Shown: piece by piece, positions 25,312-36,056 of the stretch
How the letters are laid out: each line of letters begins with the position of its first letter
Position numbering within the stretch: position 1 is the first letter of the stretch
Made by a program: the position numbers and the translations under genes
From: Aquilaria yunnanensis
Taxonomy: Eukaryota; Streptophyta; Magnoliopsida; Malvales; Thymelaeaceae
Assembly: GCA_039654915.1 (NCBI GenBank)
Contig: CM077594.1
Coordinates: 100,826,893-100,890,892 of the forward strand
Length of the DNA stretch: 64,000 nucleotides
Direction: 5' to 3'
Notes under the pieces: model-generated
What the model was told of the DNA's origin: nothing
Database searches by the model: none
Seen by the model: only the letters and a program-made list of their open reading frames with translations

Positions 25312-25880
25312 GTTAACTAGGATGCCACCTTACTACTCAAAAAATGAAGCAGTTTTACTGAAATCACAGTTAAAAAGATACCAAGATATTTTGTAATTGC
25401 CTTATTAACCAGAAATGGAAAGATTTTCCTAAGCATTCTGATGAAATGGTTGGGGACATTCTTGCTAAAACACCACTTTGATTTTTGGAAGTTGAGCTCC
25501 TAACCAGCAGCTCGTTAATAAAGCTTAAGGTAATCTTTTAGAGCATGCATGAATTGAACATCAGGTCAGAAAACATGAAACAATCATTGGTGAAGAATAG
25601 ATGATTAACACTAGGTCCCAATATACTTGTTTTTTATACCAGGGATTACTCTCACTGCTTGTTGGTTTACTAAAAAGCTAGAGAATGCCTCATTGCACAA
25701 AATGAACAGATACGATGACAAGGGGTCCCTTGCCTGATACTTCGCCTAAAGTTAAACCAATCCAAAAGGCATCCATTGATAAGGACCGAATAGGATACCA
25801 TATCTACGCACTACGTGATAAGGCTTATCTAGTGTTTCGGGAAGTTTATTGTTTGCAACACCAACTTTAATTTAAGGTCA
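25312..25880 (-). pseudogene. LINE A, reverse transcriptase core
   Basis: Minus-strand frames give VSYSVLINGCLFG, then a recognisable RQGDPLSPYLFIL-type motif (broken to ARDPLSSYLFILCNEAFS in one frame), then VNQQAVRVIPGIKNKYIG, and later LARMSPTISSECLGKSFHF. This is the central RT of an L1-type ORF2, with several frameshifts. It joins to the C-terminal part across solo LTR copy 2. Confidence 0.85.
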
Positions 25881-25949
25881 TATCAGGAAGCATATTTTTA
25901 ATTTCTTTAAGAGTAGTTATGATTGACTGAATCCTCTAGATGTTAACCT

Positions 25950-26160
25950 ACAACAGCAAATGTGTGGTTAAATTAAAATTTGACTTAATCTTAAGCAATA
26001 ACAATATCTCTTGAGACCATTTTCTGATGTAGAAATCAGACAAACCTTATTTCAGATAGAGAATTTTAAGGCTCCTAGTAGAAATGGGATTCAACTAATT
26101 GTTTTTAAAAGGTACTGGTCTTTCATGGGGCCTTCTATCATTAATATGGTCCTCTCTTCT
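25950..26160 (+). pseudogene. LINE A, inverted 5' segment (pre-RT region on plus strand)
   Basis: On the plus strand, PFSDVEIRQTLFQIENFKAP followed by SRNGIQLIVFKRYW and FMGPSIINMVLSS matches the segment just upstream of the RT core in plant L1 ORF2 proteins (the usual motif is 'FKAPGPDG'). It precedes the RT in protein order, but lies on the opposite strand to the rest of LINE A. This is the expected product of twin-primed reverse transcription. Confidence 0.8.
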
Positions 26161-26496
26161 TTGTCGTCAATCGATTCTTAATTTAGTGAAATTTAAGCAA
26201 ACATCTGTTTGCATCGATTTAAGCATTTATATGATTGATAATATATATTTTTATTTGATAGTTCTTTACCTGTTAGTAATGTAATCAATTTCACTATTAG
26301 ATCTAATACTCTAATTATAAAGATTGCACACAAAAAATAATTTGGTTTAATTTGTAAGTTTTTATAGTTTATCTTGTAAAATTTAAATTGTTGAAATCTG
26401 GCAATAAAAATGTCTTTACAAGATAAAATTTTAGAGGCTTTTAATTAATCTTAAAATTGGCAAATATGATATATAAAAATAACACTTTAAATCAAC
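26161..26496. other. AT-rich spacer
   Basis: No gene or repeat was recognised. Confidence 0.5.
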
Positions 26497-27151
26497 GTTG
26501 TTAAGATTCTGAGCCAAATCTTAGGATTCCGTGATCATATGATTTGATTTCATGAAGCCTTTTATTAGAAAGTAATAGAATATATCATAGGGTAGGATTG
26601 CAGTTACGATCATAAGATCTGTAAAATCTTTTAATCCTATTGACCCTATTTGGTACTGGTTTATATTTGTTAAACTTGTATTTTAGTCCAAATTAAAAAA
26701 TTTTAATGGTTTGACTACCTAAGTTAGTAGTCATATAACTTGAATTATAAAGTAAACCTAAAAAAGAAAAATAGTTCATTTTTCTCCCTCATTCGGGAAA
26801 TAAAACTTTAAACTTTAAAAGCAGATATATTAGTTTGCTGTTATTGTGTTAGTTATGTTTGTTTGTAAATCTCTTTCAATTTGTATTGTTTATTGTGTTA
26901 GTTATGTTAATGTATGCTCTACTAATACTCATGCTTTATTTGTGCTATAACATTAATTGTGCTGTATCATTATTCTGACACTTGAACTTACTTGAATTTC
27001 CAATGTAATTAGTTTTCTATATGAATTATATTATTTATTATAAGGAATTATGACCTTTTAGTCGGATTTGATTATATAAGATATGATCTTACATTCCCGA
27101 TCTTATATGATGAAAAATAATATGATCAAGTAGAATCTCAATCTTAACAAC
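26497..27151. mobile_element. MITE-like element with inverted ends
   Basis: GTTGTTAAGATT at 26497 is the complement of AATCTTAACAAC at 27140-27151. Similarity weakens inward, with shared GATCATATGA-type phrases near both ends. No coding capacity. Superfamily and target duplication are unclear. Confidence 0.5.
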
Positions 27152-28400
27152 CTTACTTTAAATCCAACAATTAGTTTAATATGATTTTAATTTTACAAAA
27201 CAGGGTATTAAAAATTGCAAACGACATAAACACTTATACCAATGTAAATGGATTGTTGCACTTTTCAAAAGCTAGTTACCCGAGTTCTATAGTCTATTGC
27301 CAATAAAAGTTGATTAACAATAAAATAAACCATTTTACTCCAGATCGTAATCCTGACACCAGCGTGAACCAATAAAGTTCAATTTAAAAAATTCCCAATA
27401 TAAATAGTCAAAACCGACTATTGTTAAAAATTTTGGGTCAAACTAATTTGTGAGCTTGTGGTACAATGAATTTTTCCAGTGTTTGATCTATTGAACTCTT
27501 ACCTTACGGCCAGATGTCCCACCCAAAGAAGCGGTCAATAGAACTTTACCCTTATTACAATAAATTCTTCGAATAAATTTTTAAAGTTACAATGCTCGTG
27601 GTGACTGCTTTTTTGCTTTATCTTTCAATTCCAACAGTAGAATACGCACAAGAATAAACAAATTAGTGTTTATTAGAATATACAAAAGTTACCTTCAAGT
27701 TGCTTCCTCCCTCTCATAATTATTATCCTTGCATGAGGTACCAATGTAAACACGCTCAATCAATAAAAATAATAAAAATTTATTTGTAGAGAAAATTAAA
27801 AGCTCTGAAATATTTTAATAGTATTGATAGACTGTCTCATAATAACAAAAAAAAAACATATTTATAGACTTATAAAGAAACCTTAAACCAAAACAATTAA
27901 GCAAACCAAAAATAATTGAAAAATAAAATCAACAGAAACTTTAGAGGCTCAGATACCTATTAAAATAATGAAATTTTAACCTAAAAAACACTATTGTAGA
28001 TAGCAAAGCTCTAATGATACCTGTAGAGCACAAAATTCACTTCAAAATAATATATTATAATAGTCATTTTAACAACCGTAGTAAAAGTTATAATTTTCAA
28101 AAGTTATGGTTCACGCGAGACCTATTTTTCAAATTTTTTCTTCAATTTCGTCCGCTCAACCGCTCCATAAACTCATCCATTAGACTCTATGATATTACAC
28201 CTTTTAAAATTGTTGTTTTCTAAAATGAAATGACAAGCTTTGTATTTATGTAATTTATTCGGAATGGTTTCTTATTGTCACTGCGTGATTTAGTAAACTG
28301 TAATCATGATAAAAAAAAAAATGCATACTATATGTTTATACGATATAACATTCTTAATATTTACATTTACGAGAAATAGAAAAATGGCGTCAACCATTTT
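27152..28400. other. AT-rich intergenic DNA
   Basis: No coding or RNA feature was recognised; the frame at 28014-28223 has no domain. Confidence 0.55.
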
Positions 28401-28427
28401 GGGGGGGGGGGGGGGGGGGGGGGGGGG
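28401..28427. repeat. Run of 27 G residues
   Basis: An uninterrupted G homopolymer, followed by GGTGGTGTGGTGG. It can form G-quadruplexes and is also a common site of assembly or sequencing error, so its true length is uncertain. Confidence 0.9.
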
Positions 28428-28789
28428 TGGTGGTGTGGTGGTTGGACGAAGGATTTCTTTTTATAGTTCTTACTTCATCTCGTGCGTTTTCCTCTTTCCG
28501 TCGACAAAAATAGTTCTAATTGAACTTCGCGAATTAATGCTTCTACCTCAAGGGCCACAAGATAGATCCATAATTAATAACTAAGCAACAAATCTATATA
28601 TGTATTATTTTGTCCACGAATTGTATTTTAACTTCAAGAGAACTATATATATTATAATGGGTTTTTACCTGAAATAGAACGAGAATATATATTCGTTCAC
28701 TTACAAGGAACGGGTACATAATTAAAACAACAGAAAACAAACTACCTAGAGCTCTCATGCTTTAACTAATTCAAGCTAGTAAATTAAAT

Positions 28790-29540
28790 TTGGCCTAAAA
28801 CTTCCATTGCCCTTAACTTTACCAACTCAAACCTTTTACATCTTTAGTTTTAACATGAGTTCACTCATCACTCAAACTTTACAAATTAATATCTTTTACT
28901 CCTGACCTCACTTAAGTAAAATAGATATGACTTTTTGGGTAACATAAGAATCAAAACAAAAATAAAAGGAAGGATGGGTAACTAACTATTTACACGACAT
29001 AAATCTCTAGTTTTGTCATTTTAAACAGGTCATCCCACAATTACAATAATTTTGTTAAATCTAGATTTTCAATCTAAAGAAAATCACCTTAATTCATTTT
29101 ACCCCATAAAAAAATAGAAATTTAGCTTATACTATTGTTCTATATTTTGTTTGTTTCACAAATCGCTTTAGGTTATGTCAGCCATTTAAGAACTCGTTTA
29201 ATTGATACTCATTATAAAAGATATTTTTAGAATGATAACTAGGGTTTAGAATACCACAACTTCTCAGTGCAAAACAAAAAGAAGGCTTTATTTTTTGTTC
29301 AAAATGGTAGAACTATATCATTATGTGGACAAATAGTTAATCAGCCATTCATCTTTCTTTTTATCTTCATTTAGGTCTTCATATAACTGAAAGAGTCATT
29401 TTTGTTTCATTTAAATGAGGCAAATGTAAAAGATACCAATTTGTAAAGTTTAAAGGGTAAGTGAAGCTGAGTTAAAATTTAAGAGATAAAAAATTCGAGT
29501 TGGCAAAATTTAGGAGACAAAGAGTGCTTTAGGCCATTAA
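28790..29540. mobile_element. Foldback/TIR element, about 0.75 kb, MULE-like
   Basis: The left 125 bp (from GGCCTAAAAC at 28792) is an inverted match to the right end (GGCC at 29532-29535). Paired blocks include CCAACTC, AAACTTTACAAATT and ATCTTTTAC. The flanking 9 bases, ATTAAATTT and ATTAACTCT, agree at 7 of 9 positions, consistent with an old MULE target duplication. No coding capacity. Confidence 0.65.
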
Positions 29541-30091
29541 CTCTTCACAAACTTTGTTATATTGTATTAGTAATAGTTCAGTGATCTCATTTATACATAT
29601 ATATGTCGCACGTTTTGTACATATTAATCACTTGTTTTATATATAGAGTTTCTACATATCTGTGATCTAAAACATATCTCTAAAATTTGTGAGAAACAGG
29701 ATTTGACACATTCATACCTTTTTTTTCTACGGGATGTTAAACTCGTATACACTTATATGTGATCTTGTTTGTACATATGTCACGCATTATTTGTAAAAGT
29801 TTTTCACTTCCTTTATATATTGAGTTTGTACATATCTGAAATTTGCTTTCTACATATCCCCAAATTTTAGTGGTATATGAGATTTAATGTGTTTGCACTT
29901 ATTTTCTATTATAAAAAATAGTATTAAAATATAACTATTTATAGACATAAAGCGTAAGGTACATATTAGACTTACCCTTCCAGTATGTGTGTATATTGGT
30001 CGGCAGCTTCAAATGTACATCAGAGGTTGCAGTTTCTTGGAGCTTTCATGTGGCCCAAGCTAAGGCAGGAGGAAATTAATCCTATTAAATA
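29541..30091. other. AT-rich spacer with diverged direct repeats
   Basis: Phrases such as TTGTACATATGTC(A/G)CGC and GTTT(C/G)TACATATCTG recur about 180 bases apart (29600-29700 versus 29780-29895), an old tandem duplication. Confidence 0.5.
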
Positions 30092-30242
30092 CTCCCTCCG
30101 TCCCATAAATTTTGATACATTTGATTTTTTGTTGTATTTTGACTCAATTTTATTCATATTATTATTTGTTAAAAAAAATAAAAATATATATATTTAGTGT
30201 TGGAATTCTTGGCGCACCAAGATCCTTTTAAGATAGGATTTG

Positions 30243-30713
30243 AGCTCGTTGAGCTAACTATAGCTTGAAAAGGTATCTAAGGCAGCTAGAAGTAGCTCCC
30301 CTTAGCTTAAGTCAGCTCACTTCAGCTATAAGTAGCTCAAAGTAGCTGGACTTCAGCTCAAGTTAGCTCAAGTCAGCTCACTTCAGCTTATGGTAGCTGA
30401 ATGTAGCTGGACTTCAGCTCAAGTTAGCTCAAGTCAGCTCAAGTCAGCTCACTTCAGCTTATGGTAGCTGAATGTAGCTGGACTTCAGCTCAAGTCAGCT
30501 CACTTCAGCTTATGGTAGCTGAATGTAGCTGGACTTCAGCTCAAGTTAGCTCAAGTAAGCTCAAGTCAGCTCACTTCAGCTTATGGTAGCTGAATGTAGC
30601 TGGACTTCAGCTCAAGTCAGCTCACTTCAGCTTTTGGTAGCTGAGTGTAGCTGGACTTCAGTTTACTTCAGCTGAAAGCAGCTAACTCCAGCTCAAGGTC
30701 AGTTCTTGGAGCT
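30243..30713. repeat. AGCT array, about 10-bp phased, in the 5' LTR
   Basis: AGCT occurs 44 times between 30241 and 30720. Through most of the array successive copies are 10 or 11 bases apart, as in AGCTCAAGTCAGCTCACTTC. Higher-order blocks of 50-70 bp repeat about five times. The 3' LTR carries the equivalent array at about 37391-37854. Confidence 0.95.
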
Positions 30714-31302
30714 GGACCTTAGTTCATGGTGCTAGGTTGGAGCTCAAAGGAGCTCAATGGTGCATAAGTAGCATATTGAGCTAGCTTTGTGCCAGCTCAC
30801 CTTGTTTTTAGCTCAAAACCACCAAGAGACACATCTTTTGTGTAAAGGTATGTCTCTTCATCAAAAGAAATAACTCTTGGCTAAAAGAACATGTTCTTTC
30901 ATCCAAAGGAAGTGTTCCTTGGGTGAATGGACATGTATATTCGGCCATAGGGTGCTTATAGCACCAAGAGTGATGTCCTTTGACTTTAAAGGACATGTAT
31001 GTTCGGCCATGGAGGTGGTTGAGGTGGTTATTGCACCAAATGTGATGTCCTTTAGACTTAAAAGACATGTATTTTCGCCCATAAGGTAGTTATGGGTGGT
31101 TATAGGCCAAAGGAAGTGTTCCTTGACTTAAAAGACATGTATTTTCGCCCATAAGGTAGTTATGGGTGGTTATAGGCCAAAGGAAGTGTTCCTTGGCTAA
31201 AAGACATGTATTTTCGCCACCATACATGACCCTTAGCCAAAGGAAGTGTTCTTTGGCTTAAAGGACACCTTTCTTGGTGTAAAGGTGTGCCTTTTGGTCA
31301 TC

Positions 31303-31310
31303 TATAAATA
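31303..31310 (+). promoter_or_regulatory. TATA box of the Copia 5' LTR
   Basis: TATAAATA, about 430 bases before the LTR end, marks the likely U3/R boundary. The same box is at 38269-38276 in the 3' LTR. Confidence 0.7.
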
Positions 31311-31734
31311 GCCTTTAGTGGCTGGCCATTGAGGGTACGAATTTACACTCAATTTGCACCATTTTTCTTGAGAGAAAAATTCCTCCTTTTATTCCTTTAG
31401 AGGGCCGAAATATTAGACACTTTCTTAGAGCATTGTGGGTGGAATTACATTGAGATTGTTCATCTCAATTCAAGCCTCAAGGTGCTCCTCTAAGATCAAG
31501 TCCTTCCTTCCATTTCCGCACAAGATTATCAAGAAGGAAGGTACACATCCTTTCTTGCTTTAGTAGCATGCTAAGGATTTAATTTTATGAATGATCTTAG
31601 TGGCATGCTAGGTGTGTTTGACAGAATATGTACGTCTATATTCACGTTGAACACAAAGAACATATATGCATATGGCATATACATGAGTAAATAACGTAAG
31701 AGTATGTTATTATTGAGATCCTGAAATCTTCAAT

Positions 31735-31746
31735 TGGTATCAGAGC
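31735..31746 (+). other. Primer-binding site (tRNA-Met type) of the Copia element
   Basis: TGGTATCAGAGC, two bases after the 5' LTR, is the standard site for minus-strand priming by initiator tRNA-Met in Copia elements. Confidence 0.92.
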
Positions 31747-32000
31747 CTAGGTCATGAATATGTATATGTTACATGTTGTGAGCATGATTTAGGATCATAC
31801 ATATGTGTATGATTTCGATGAAGGTTAATAAAGGATATGTGTATGAAACAATGAAGGCATGTTTATATATTTCTGATCGAGTGCTATATGCATCTCTTTT
31901 GCCATATATGAGCATGTTAGAAGTTGTTTTCATACACATGTTGCTTTGTTGAGTCTTGTTGTGTAAATTGAACTAAAACATGTGAATTGCATCAATGTAG

Positions 32001-35000
32001 ATGGCTTGTAAGAATATTGTTGCTGAATTAAACCGTGACCTCAAATTGGATGGTGAAAACTATTCAATTTGGCAACAGAAAGTCAAATTCATTTTAACTG
32101 AGCAAGATACTCTTGATGTACTCACTCAAGAGATCATGCCTCCTGCTGAGGGAGAGGATAAGACTGCCTATGAGGCATTCCTAAAGAAGAACTCTATGTG
32201 TAGAGTCACTCTCCTTTCCACTATGGTGGATGAGATTATGGTGGAATTCTCCATCCTTGAGGGGGCCAGGGCCATATGGGACTCTGTCAAGGCCAAGTAT
32301 GGAGATGTTTCTGTAGAGAAACAACGCTCGATGATTCTCAGGTTTGAGAATTATGTGAAGCGTGCTGATCACTCTATGAGTGCTCACTTGCGTGAGATGT
32401 CACGCATGATCCACCAACTCAAGACGGCAGGGCATGTGCTCACTGATAAGCAACAAGTGCAAGCAATAATTCGTTCCTTGCCTGATGAGGAATGGCAGTT
32501 GATGAAGGTCAACTTACGCCATAACCCTCAAATAATGTCATTTGATGACATTGCCCGTCACCTCCTCCTTGAGGCTGAGGTAATGGCCCTCAAGGACCAT
32601 TCTAAGGCATATGTTGCCTCATCTTCTATCCAGAAGGGATGGAAGAAGAATGGTGGAAAAGGAGGGCCAAGGAAGGGCAAGGGAAAAGTTCCTGCTTCTA
32701 AGAAAAGGTTCAAGAAGAAACGGGACATAAGCAAACTAAAGTGCTTCAACTGTGGGTATAAAGGACACTTTGCAAAGGATTGCAAAGGTCCACCCAAGGT
32801 ACATACATACCCTTCTACTTCCATTGTACATGTTGTGTCATGTACATTACTAACTGAGTGCAATTCTTTGTGGATTGTAGACTCGGGAGCAACAGACCAC
32901 ATAGCACGGGAGAAGTCCTGGTTTGTGGCCTACAGGAAGCTCTCAAAAGGAGCTAAGCACATTTCAGTAGGAAATGATGCCAGGCTGGAAGTGGAAGGCA
33001 TAGGAACATGTAGGATTCCTATAGATATTGGATATTTGTATCTAATAGATGTATTGTATGTACCAAACATTTGTAGAAATTTGATTTCTATAAGTTGTAT
33101 GTTGAAGTACAATTATTGCTTTAATTTCTTTAATAATAGTGTGTCTATTATTAAAGATAATCAGATAGTGTGCACTTGTTCAGTTAATAATGGGCTTTAT
33201 GAGTTAAAGCCAACTGACCATTCTGTTGCAAGTCCTAGTTGCTATGTGACAGAGGTCACAAATGAAATGAGATGGCATGAAAGGTTAGGTCATATTGGTC
33301 AAGATAGAATGAACAAGCTAGCCAAGGGTGGCTTGCTAGGTTCCTTGACCAAGGTTGTCCTTCCAAGTTGTCAATCATGCCTAGAAGGCAAAGCCACAAG
33401 AAAGCCTTTTGGCAAAGCAACTAGGAGAGGTGAGGCACTTAGTTTAGTTCACTCTGACCTGTGTGGGCCAATGAGGGTTGAATCTAGAAATGGATTTAAG
33501 TATTTCATCACATTCACAGATGATTATACTCGATTCACCCATATCTACTTACTCAGAAACAAGGCAGAGGCCTTGGCATGCTTTGAGAAGTATGTGTACT
33601 TGGTTGAGAACCAAGTAGGTAAGAAGATTAAGTCCTTGAGGACAGATAGGGGTGGAGAGTATACATCTAATGCATTCAAAGCATTTTGTGACTTGAAAGG
33701 TATTGAGAGGGAGTTCACCCTTCCTTGGACACCCCAACAGAATGGAGTGTCTGAGAGGAAGAATAGAACTCTTATGGACATGGTACGTTCCATGATGGCA
33801 AAGGCCAATTTAGACATCACTTATTGGAGTGATGCACTGCTGTGTGCAGTTCATGTCCTTAATAGAGTACCCACCAAGAATGTGAATTCTTCTCCATATG
33901 AGTTATGGAAGAAGAAAACTCCTAACCTAAGCTATTTACGCCCTTGGGGTTGTTTAGCTTATGTTCACATAACGAACCACCCTTTGGGAAAGTTGGGTCC
34001 AAGAGGGAGGAAGTGTGCCTTCCTTGGTTATGCTGAACAATCTAGGGGTTATGTGTTCTTGGATGTAAGTCACAAAATTGGGAACATCTTTGATGCAAGG
34101 AATGCTAACTTTGTGGAGGATGAGTTCCCCAAAGTTGGTGAGTGTGGTGACTTAACCTCATTAAGCCAGATCCTAGATGAGGGTCAACCAAGTGTCATAA
34201 GGACACTTGGGACACATGCACCTACTCTAGAGGGAGTACCTCAACCACGTGGAGCAATGGCTCTAGAAATCCCTGTTGTTGTGGACCAACATGAGCAAGA
34301 CTTCCAAGAGGAAGGTTTTGTTCAAGAGGGAGTTGAGGATACTCAAGGGCAAAATGTTGAGCCTCAAGAGATGGAGCATGAGTTGCCTCCATCTCAGCCT
34401 ATATTGAGAAGATCAATGAGAAAATTTGGACCACCTAAAGAATGGTGGATCCTGGATAGTGAGGCAAACTTGGTTGCATCTGAGATAGCTGAGCCAAGTA
34501 ACATTGAGGAGGCTCTTGAGGGTGAACAAAGGGAAGAGTGGCTAAATGCAATGAAGGATGAGTTGCATTCGATGCATCTCAATGGGGTTTGGGAGTTAAG
34601 TGATCTTCCTCTAGGCCGTAAGGCAATTGGGAACAAGTGGGTTCTCAAGATCAAGGTGAACTCTGATGGAAGTATCGAAAGATACAAGGCCCGGTTGGTG
34701 GCCAAGGGTTTCACACAGAAGGAGGGTGTTGATTTCAAAGACACCTTCTCTCCTGTTGTGAAATTCACTTCCATCAGGATATTACTTGCCATTGTGGCAA
34801 ATCTAGACTTAGAGTTACATCAGATGGATGTAAAGACCGCATTTCTCAATGGTGAATTGAGTGAGGAGATATATATGAGACAACCTGAGGGGTTTGTCCA
34901 AAAGGGTCAAGAGGACAAGGTATGTAGACTAAAGAAGTCTATCTATGGTCTTAAGCAAGCTTCAAGACAGTGGTACTTGAAGTTTCACCATGCAATCACA

Positions 35001-36056
35001 AACTATGGCTTTGTGATGATGCATGAAGACCATTGTGTATACTTGTACTCTTCTGGGTCTAGTTTTGCAGTATTGACTCTATATGTAGATGATATACTGA
35101 TTGCAAGTAATAGGCTTGCATTGTTAAGTACCATCAAGGGATGGTTGTCTTCCACCTTTGACATGAAGGATATGGGAGAGGCTGCCTTTATTCTAGGGGT
35201 GAAGATCCTGAGGAATAGAAAGGCAAGGCTATTGGCCCTTTCTCAAGAATCTTATATTGATAAGATTCTTGCAAGGTTCAACTTAACAAATGCAAAGCCC
35301 ATGAGTACACCTCTTGCATATGGTTGCAAGATTGGAGAGGACTTATGTCCTAAGACTCCAAAGGAGAAGGAAGAGATGGCTCAGATTCCCTACCTAAGTG
35401 CCATTGGTAGCTTGATGTACGCCATGTTATGTACAAGGCCAGACATCAGCCAAGCGGTTGGTCTTTTAGCACGATATTCTTCCAACCCTGGTCTGGAGCA
35501 TTGGAAGAATGTCAAGAGGATCCTAAGGTACCTCAAGGGTACTAAGGATTATTGGCTTTGTTACCAAGGTAAAGACCTTGGTTTACGTGGCTATTCTGAT
35601 GCTGATTGGGGTGGGGATAGAGACTCCAGCAAGTCTACATCTGGTTATCTTTTCATGCTAAATGGTGGTGCTACTACTTGGTGTAGTAAGAAGCAAACTT
35701 GTACAGCATTGTCCACAATGGAGGCTGAATTTGTTTCATGTGCCTCAGCTGTACAAGAAGCCCTTTGGCTAGGTTATTTCCTTAAGAATTTGGAGTCCAA
35801 GGTTTCTATTGAGAGACCTATTACTATCTACAGTGATAGTATGGCAGCCATGGCTTATACTAAGGACCCCAAATACCATGGAAAAACCAAGCACATTAGC
35901 ATGAAATATAACTTTGTAAGGGATGCAATTGAAGAGGGTGAAGTTAGGATTGAGTACATTTCTACAGACCTGATGGTGGCAGATCCTCTCACTAAGCCAT
36001 TGCCACCACTTGTGTTTGCTCGACATGTTAGAGCAATGGGTCTTAGAAGAATGTAA
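32001..36056 (+). CDS. Copia Gag-Pol polyprotein (1351 aa), intact
   Basis: One open frame from ATG to TAA. Gag begins with LKLDGENYSIWQQKVKFIL and has a CCHC knuckle, CFNCGYKGHFAKDC, at residue 248. The aspartic protease motif WIVDSGATDH starts at 291. Integrase follows, with a zinc-binding HHCC region near 425-470 and a D-D-E triad at D486, D549 and E585 (35 residues between the last two). Reverse transcriptase contains QMDVKTAFLNGELSEEIYM and the YVDD box at residues 1028-1031. RNase H has SDADW (D1200), TMEAEF (E1241) and YSDSMAAM. The order integrase before reverse transcriptase defines Copia. Every key residue checked is present. The clade was not assigned. Confidence 0.97.
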   Translation: MACKNIVAELNRDLKLDGENYSIWQQKVKFILTEQDTLDVLTQEIMPPAEGEDKTAYEAFLKKNSMCRVTLLSTMVDEIMVEFSILEGARAIWDSVKAKYGDVSVEKQRSMILRFENYVKRADHSMSAHLREMSRMIHQLKTAGHVLTDKQQVQAIIRSLPDEEWQLMKVNLRHNPQIMSFDDIARHLLLEAEVMALKDHSKAYVASSSIQKGWKKNGGKGGPRKGKGKVPASKKRFKKKRDISKLKCFNCGYKGHFAKDCKGPPKVHTYPSTSIVHVVSCTLLTECNSLWIVDSGATDHIAREKSWFVAYRKLSKGAKHISVGNDARLEVEGIGTCRIPIDIGYLYLIDVLYVPNICRNLISISCMLKYNYCFNFFNNSVSIIKDNQIVCTCSVNNGLYELKPTDHSVASPSCYVTEVTNEMRWHERLGHIGQDRMNKLAKGGLLGSLTKVVLPSCQSCLEGKATRKPFGKATRRGEALSLVHSDLCGPMRVESRNGFKYFITFTDDYTRFTHIYLLRNKAEALACFEKYVYLVENQVGKKIKSLRTDRGGEYTSNAFKAFCDLKGIEREFTLPWTPQQNGVSERKNRTLMDMVRSMMAKANLDITYWSDALLCAVHVLNRVPTKNVNSSPYELWKKKTPNLSYLRPWGCLAYVHITNHPLGKLGPRGRKCAFLGYAEQSRGYVFLDVSHKIGNIFDARNANFVEDEFPKVGECGDLTSLSQILDEGQPSVIRTLGTHAPTLEGVPQPRGAMALEIPVVVDQHEQDFQEEGFVQEGVEDTQGQNVEPQEMEHELPPSQPILRRSMRKFGPPKEWWILDSEANLVASEIAEPSNIEEALEGEQREEWLNAMKDELHSMHLNGVWELSDLPLGRKAIGNKWVLKIKVNSDGSIERYKARLVAKGFTQKEGVDFKDTFSPVVKFTSIRILLAIVANLDLELHQMDVKTAFLNGELSEEIYMRQPEGFVQKGQEDKVCRLKKSIYGLKQASRQWYLKFHHAITNYGFVMMHEDHCVYLYSSGSSFAVLTLYVDDILIASNRLALLSTIKGWLSSTFDMKDMGEAAFILGVKILRNRKARLLALSQESYIDKILARFNLTNAKPMSTPLAYGCKIGEDLCPKTPKEKEEMAQIPYLSAIGSLMYAMLCTRPDISQAVGLLARYSSNPGLEHWKNVKRILRYLKGTKDYWLCYQGKDLGLRGYSDADWGGDRDSSKSTSGYLFMLNGGATTWCSKKQTCTALSTMEAEFVSCASAVQEALWLGYFLKNLESKVSIERPITIYSDSMAAMAYTKDPKYHGKTKHISMKYNFVRDAIEEGEVRIEYISTDLMVADPLTKPLPPLVFARHVRAMGLRRM

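Larger units (their letters stand above)
30198..31732 (+). repeat. 5' LTR (1535 bp) of the intact Copia element
   Basis: It starts TGTTGGAATTC and ends AAATCTTCA. It holds an AGCT array at 30243-30713, then ACATGT-containing repeats at 30885-31220, and the TATA box TATAAATA at 31303-31310. Compared with the 3' LTR it has an extra 121 bp (30754-30874) and a second copy of a roughly 70-bp unit around 31065-31190. Confidence 0.97.

Noticed and set aside
28306..28584. 92-codon frame with poly-Gly
   Set aside because: The Gly run is the translation of the G homopolymer; the rest lacks any domain.
30885..30898. AAGAACATGTTCTT palindrome in the Copia LTR as a heat-shock element
   Set aside because: The spacing is GAANNNNTTC rather than the GAANNTTC of heat-shock elements, and the 3' LTR copy is not palindromic.
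30808..31089. Overlapping frames in both LTRs with repeated TCSFIQRKCS-like peptides
   Set aside because: They arise from the LTR's ACATGT-type nucleotide repeats and occur on both strands, so they are repeat translations, not proteins.
30198..31732. AGCT array as a CRISPR array or satellite
   Set aside because: It is confined to the LTRs of a retrotransposon, lacks unique spacers, and is present once per LTR.
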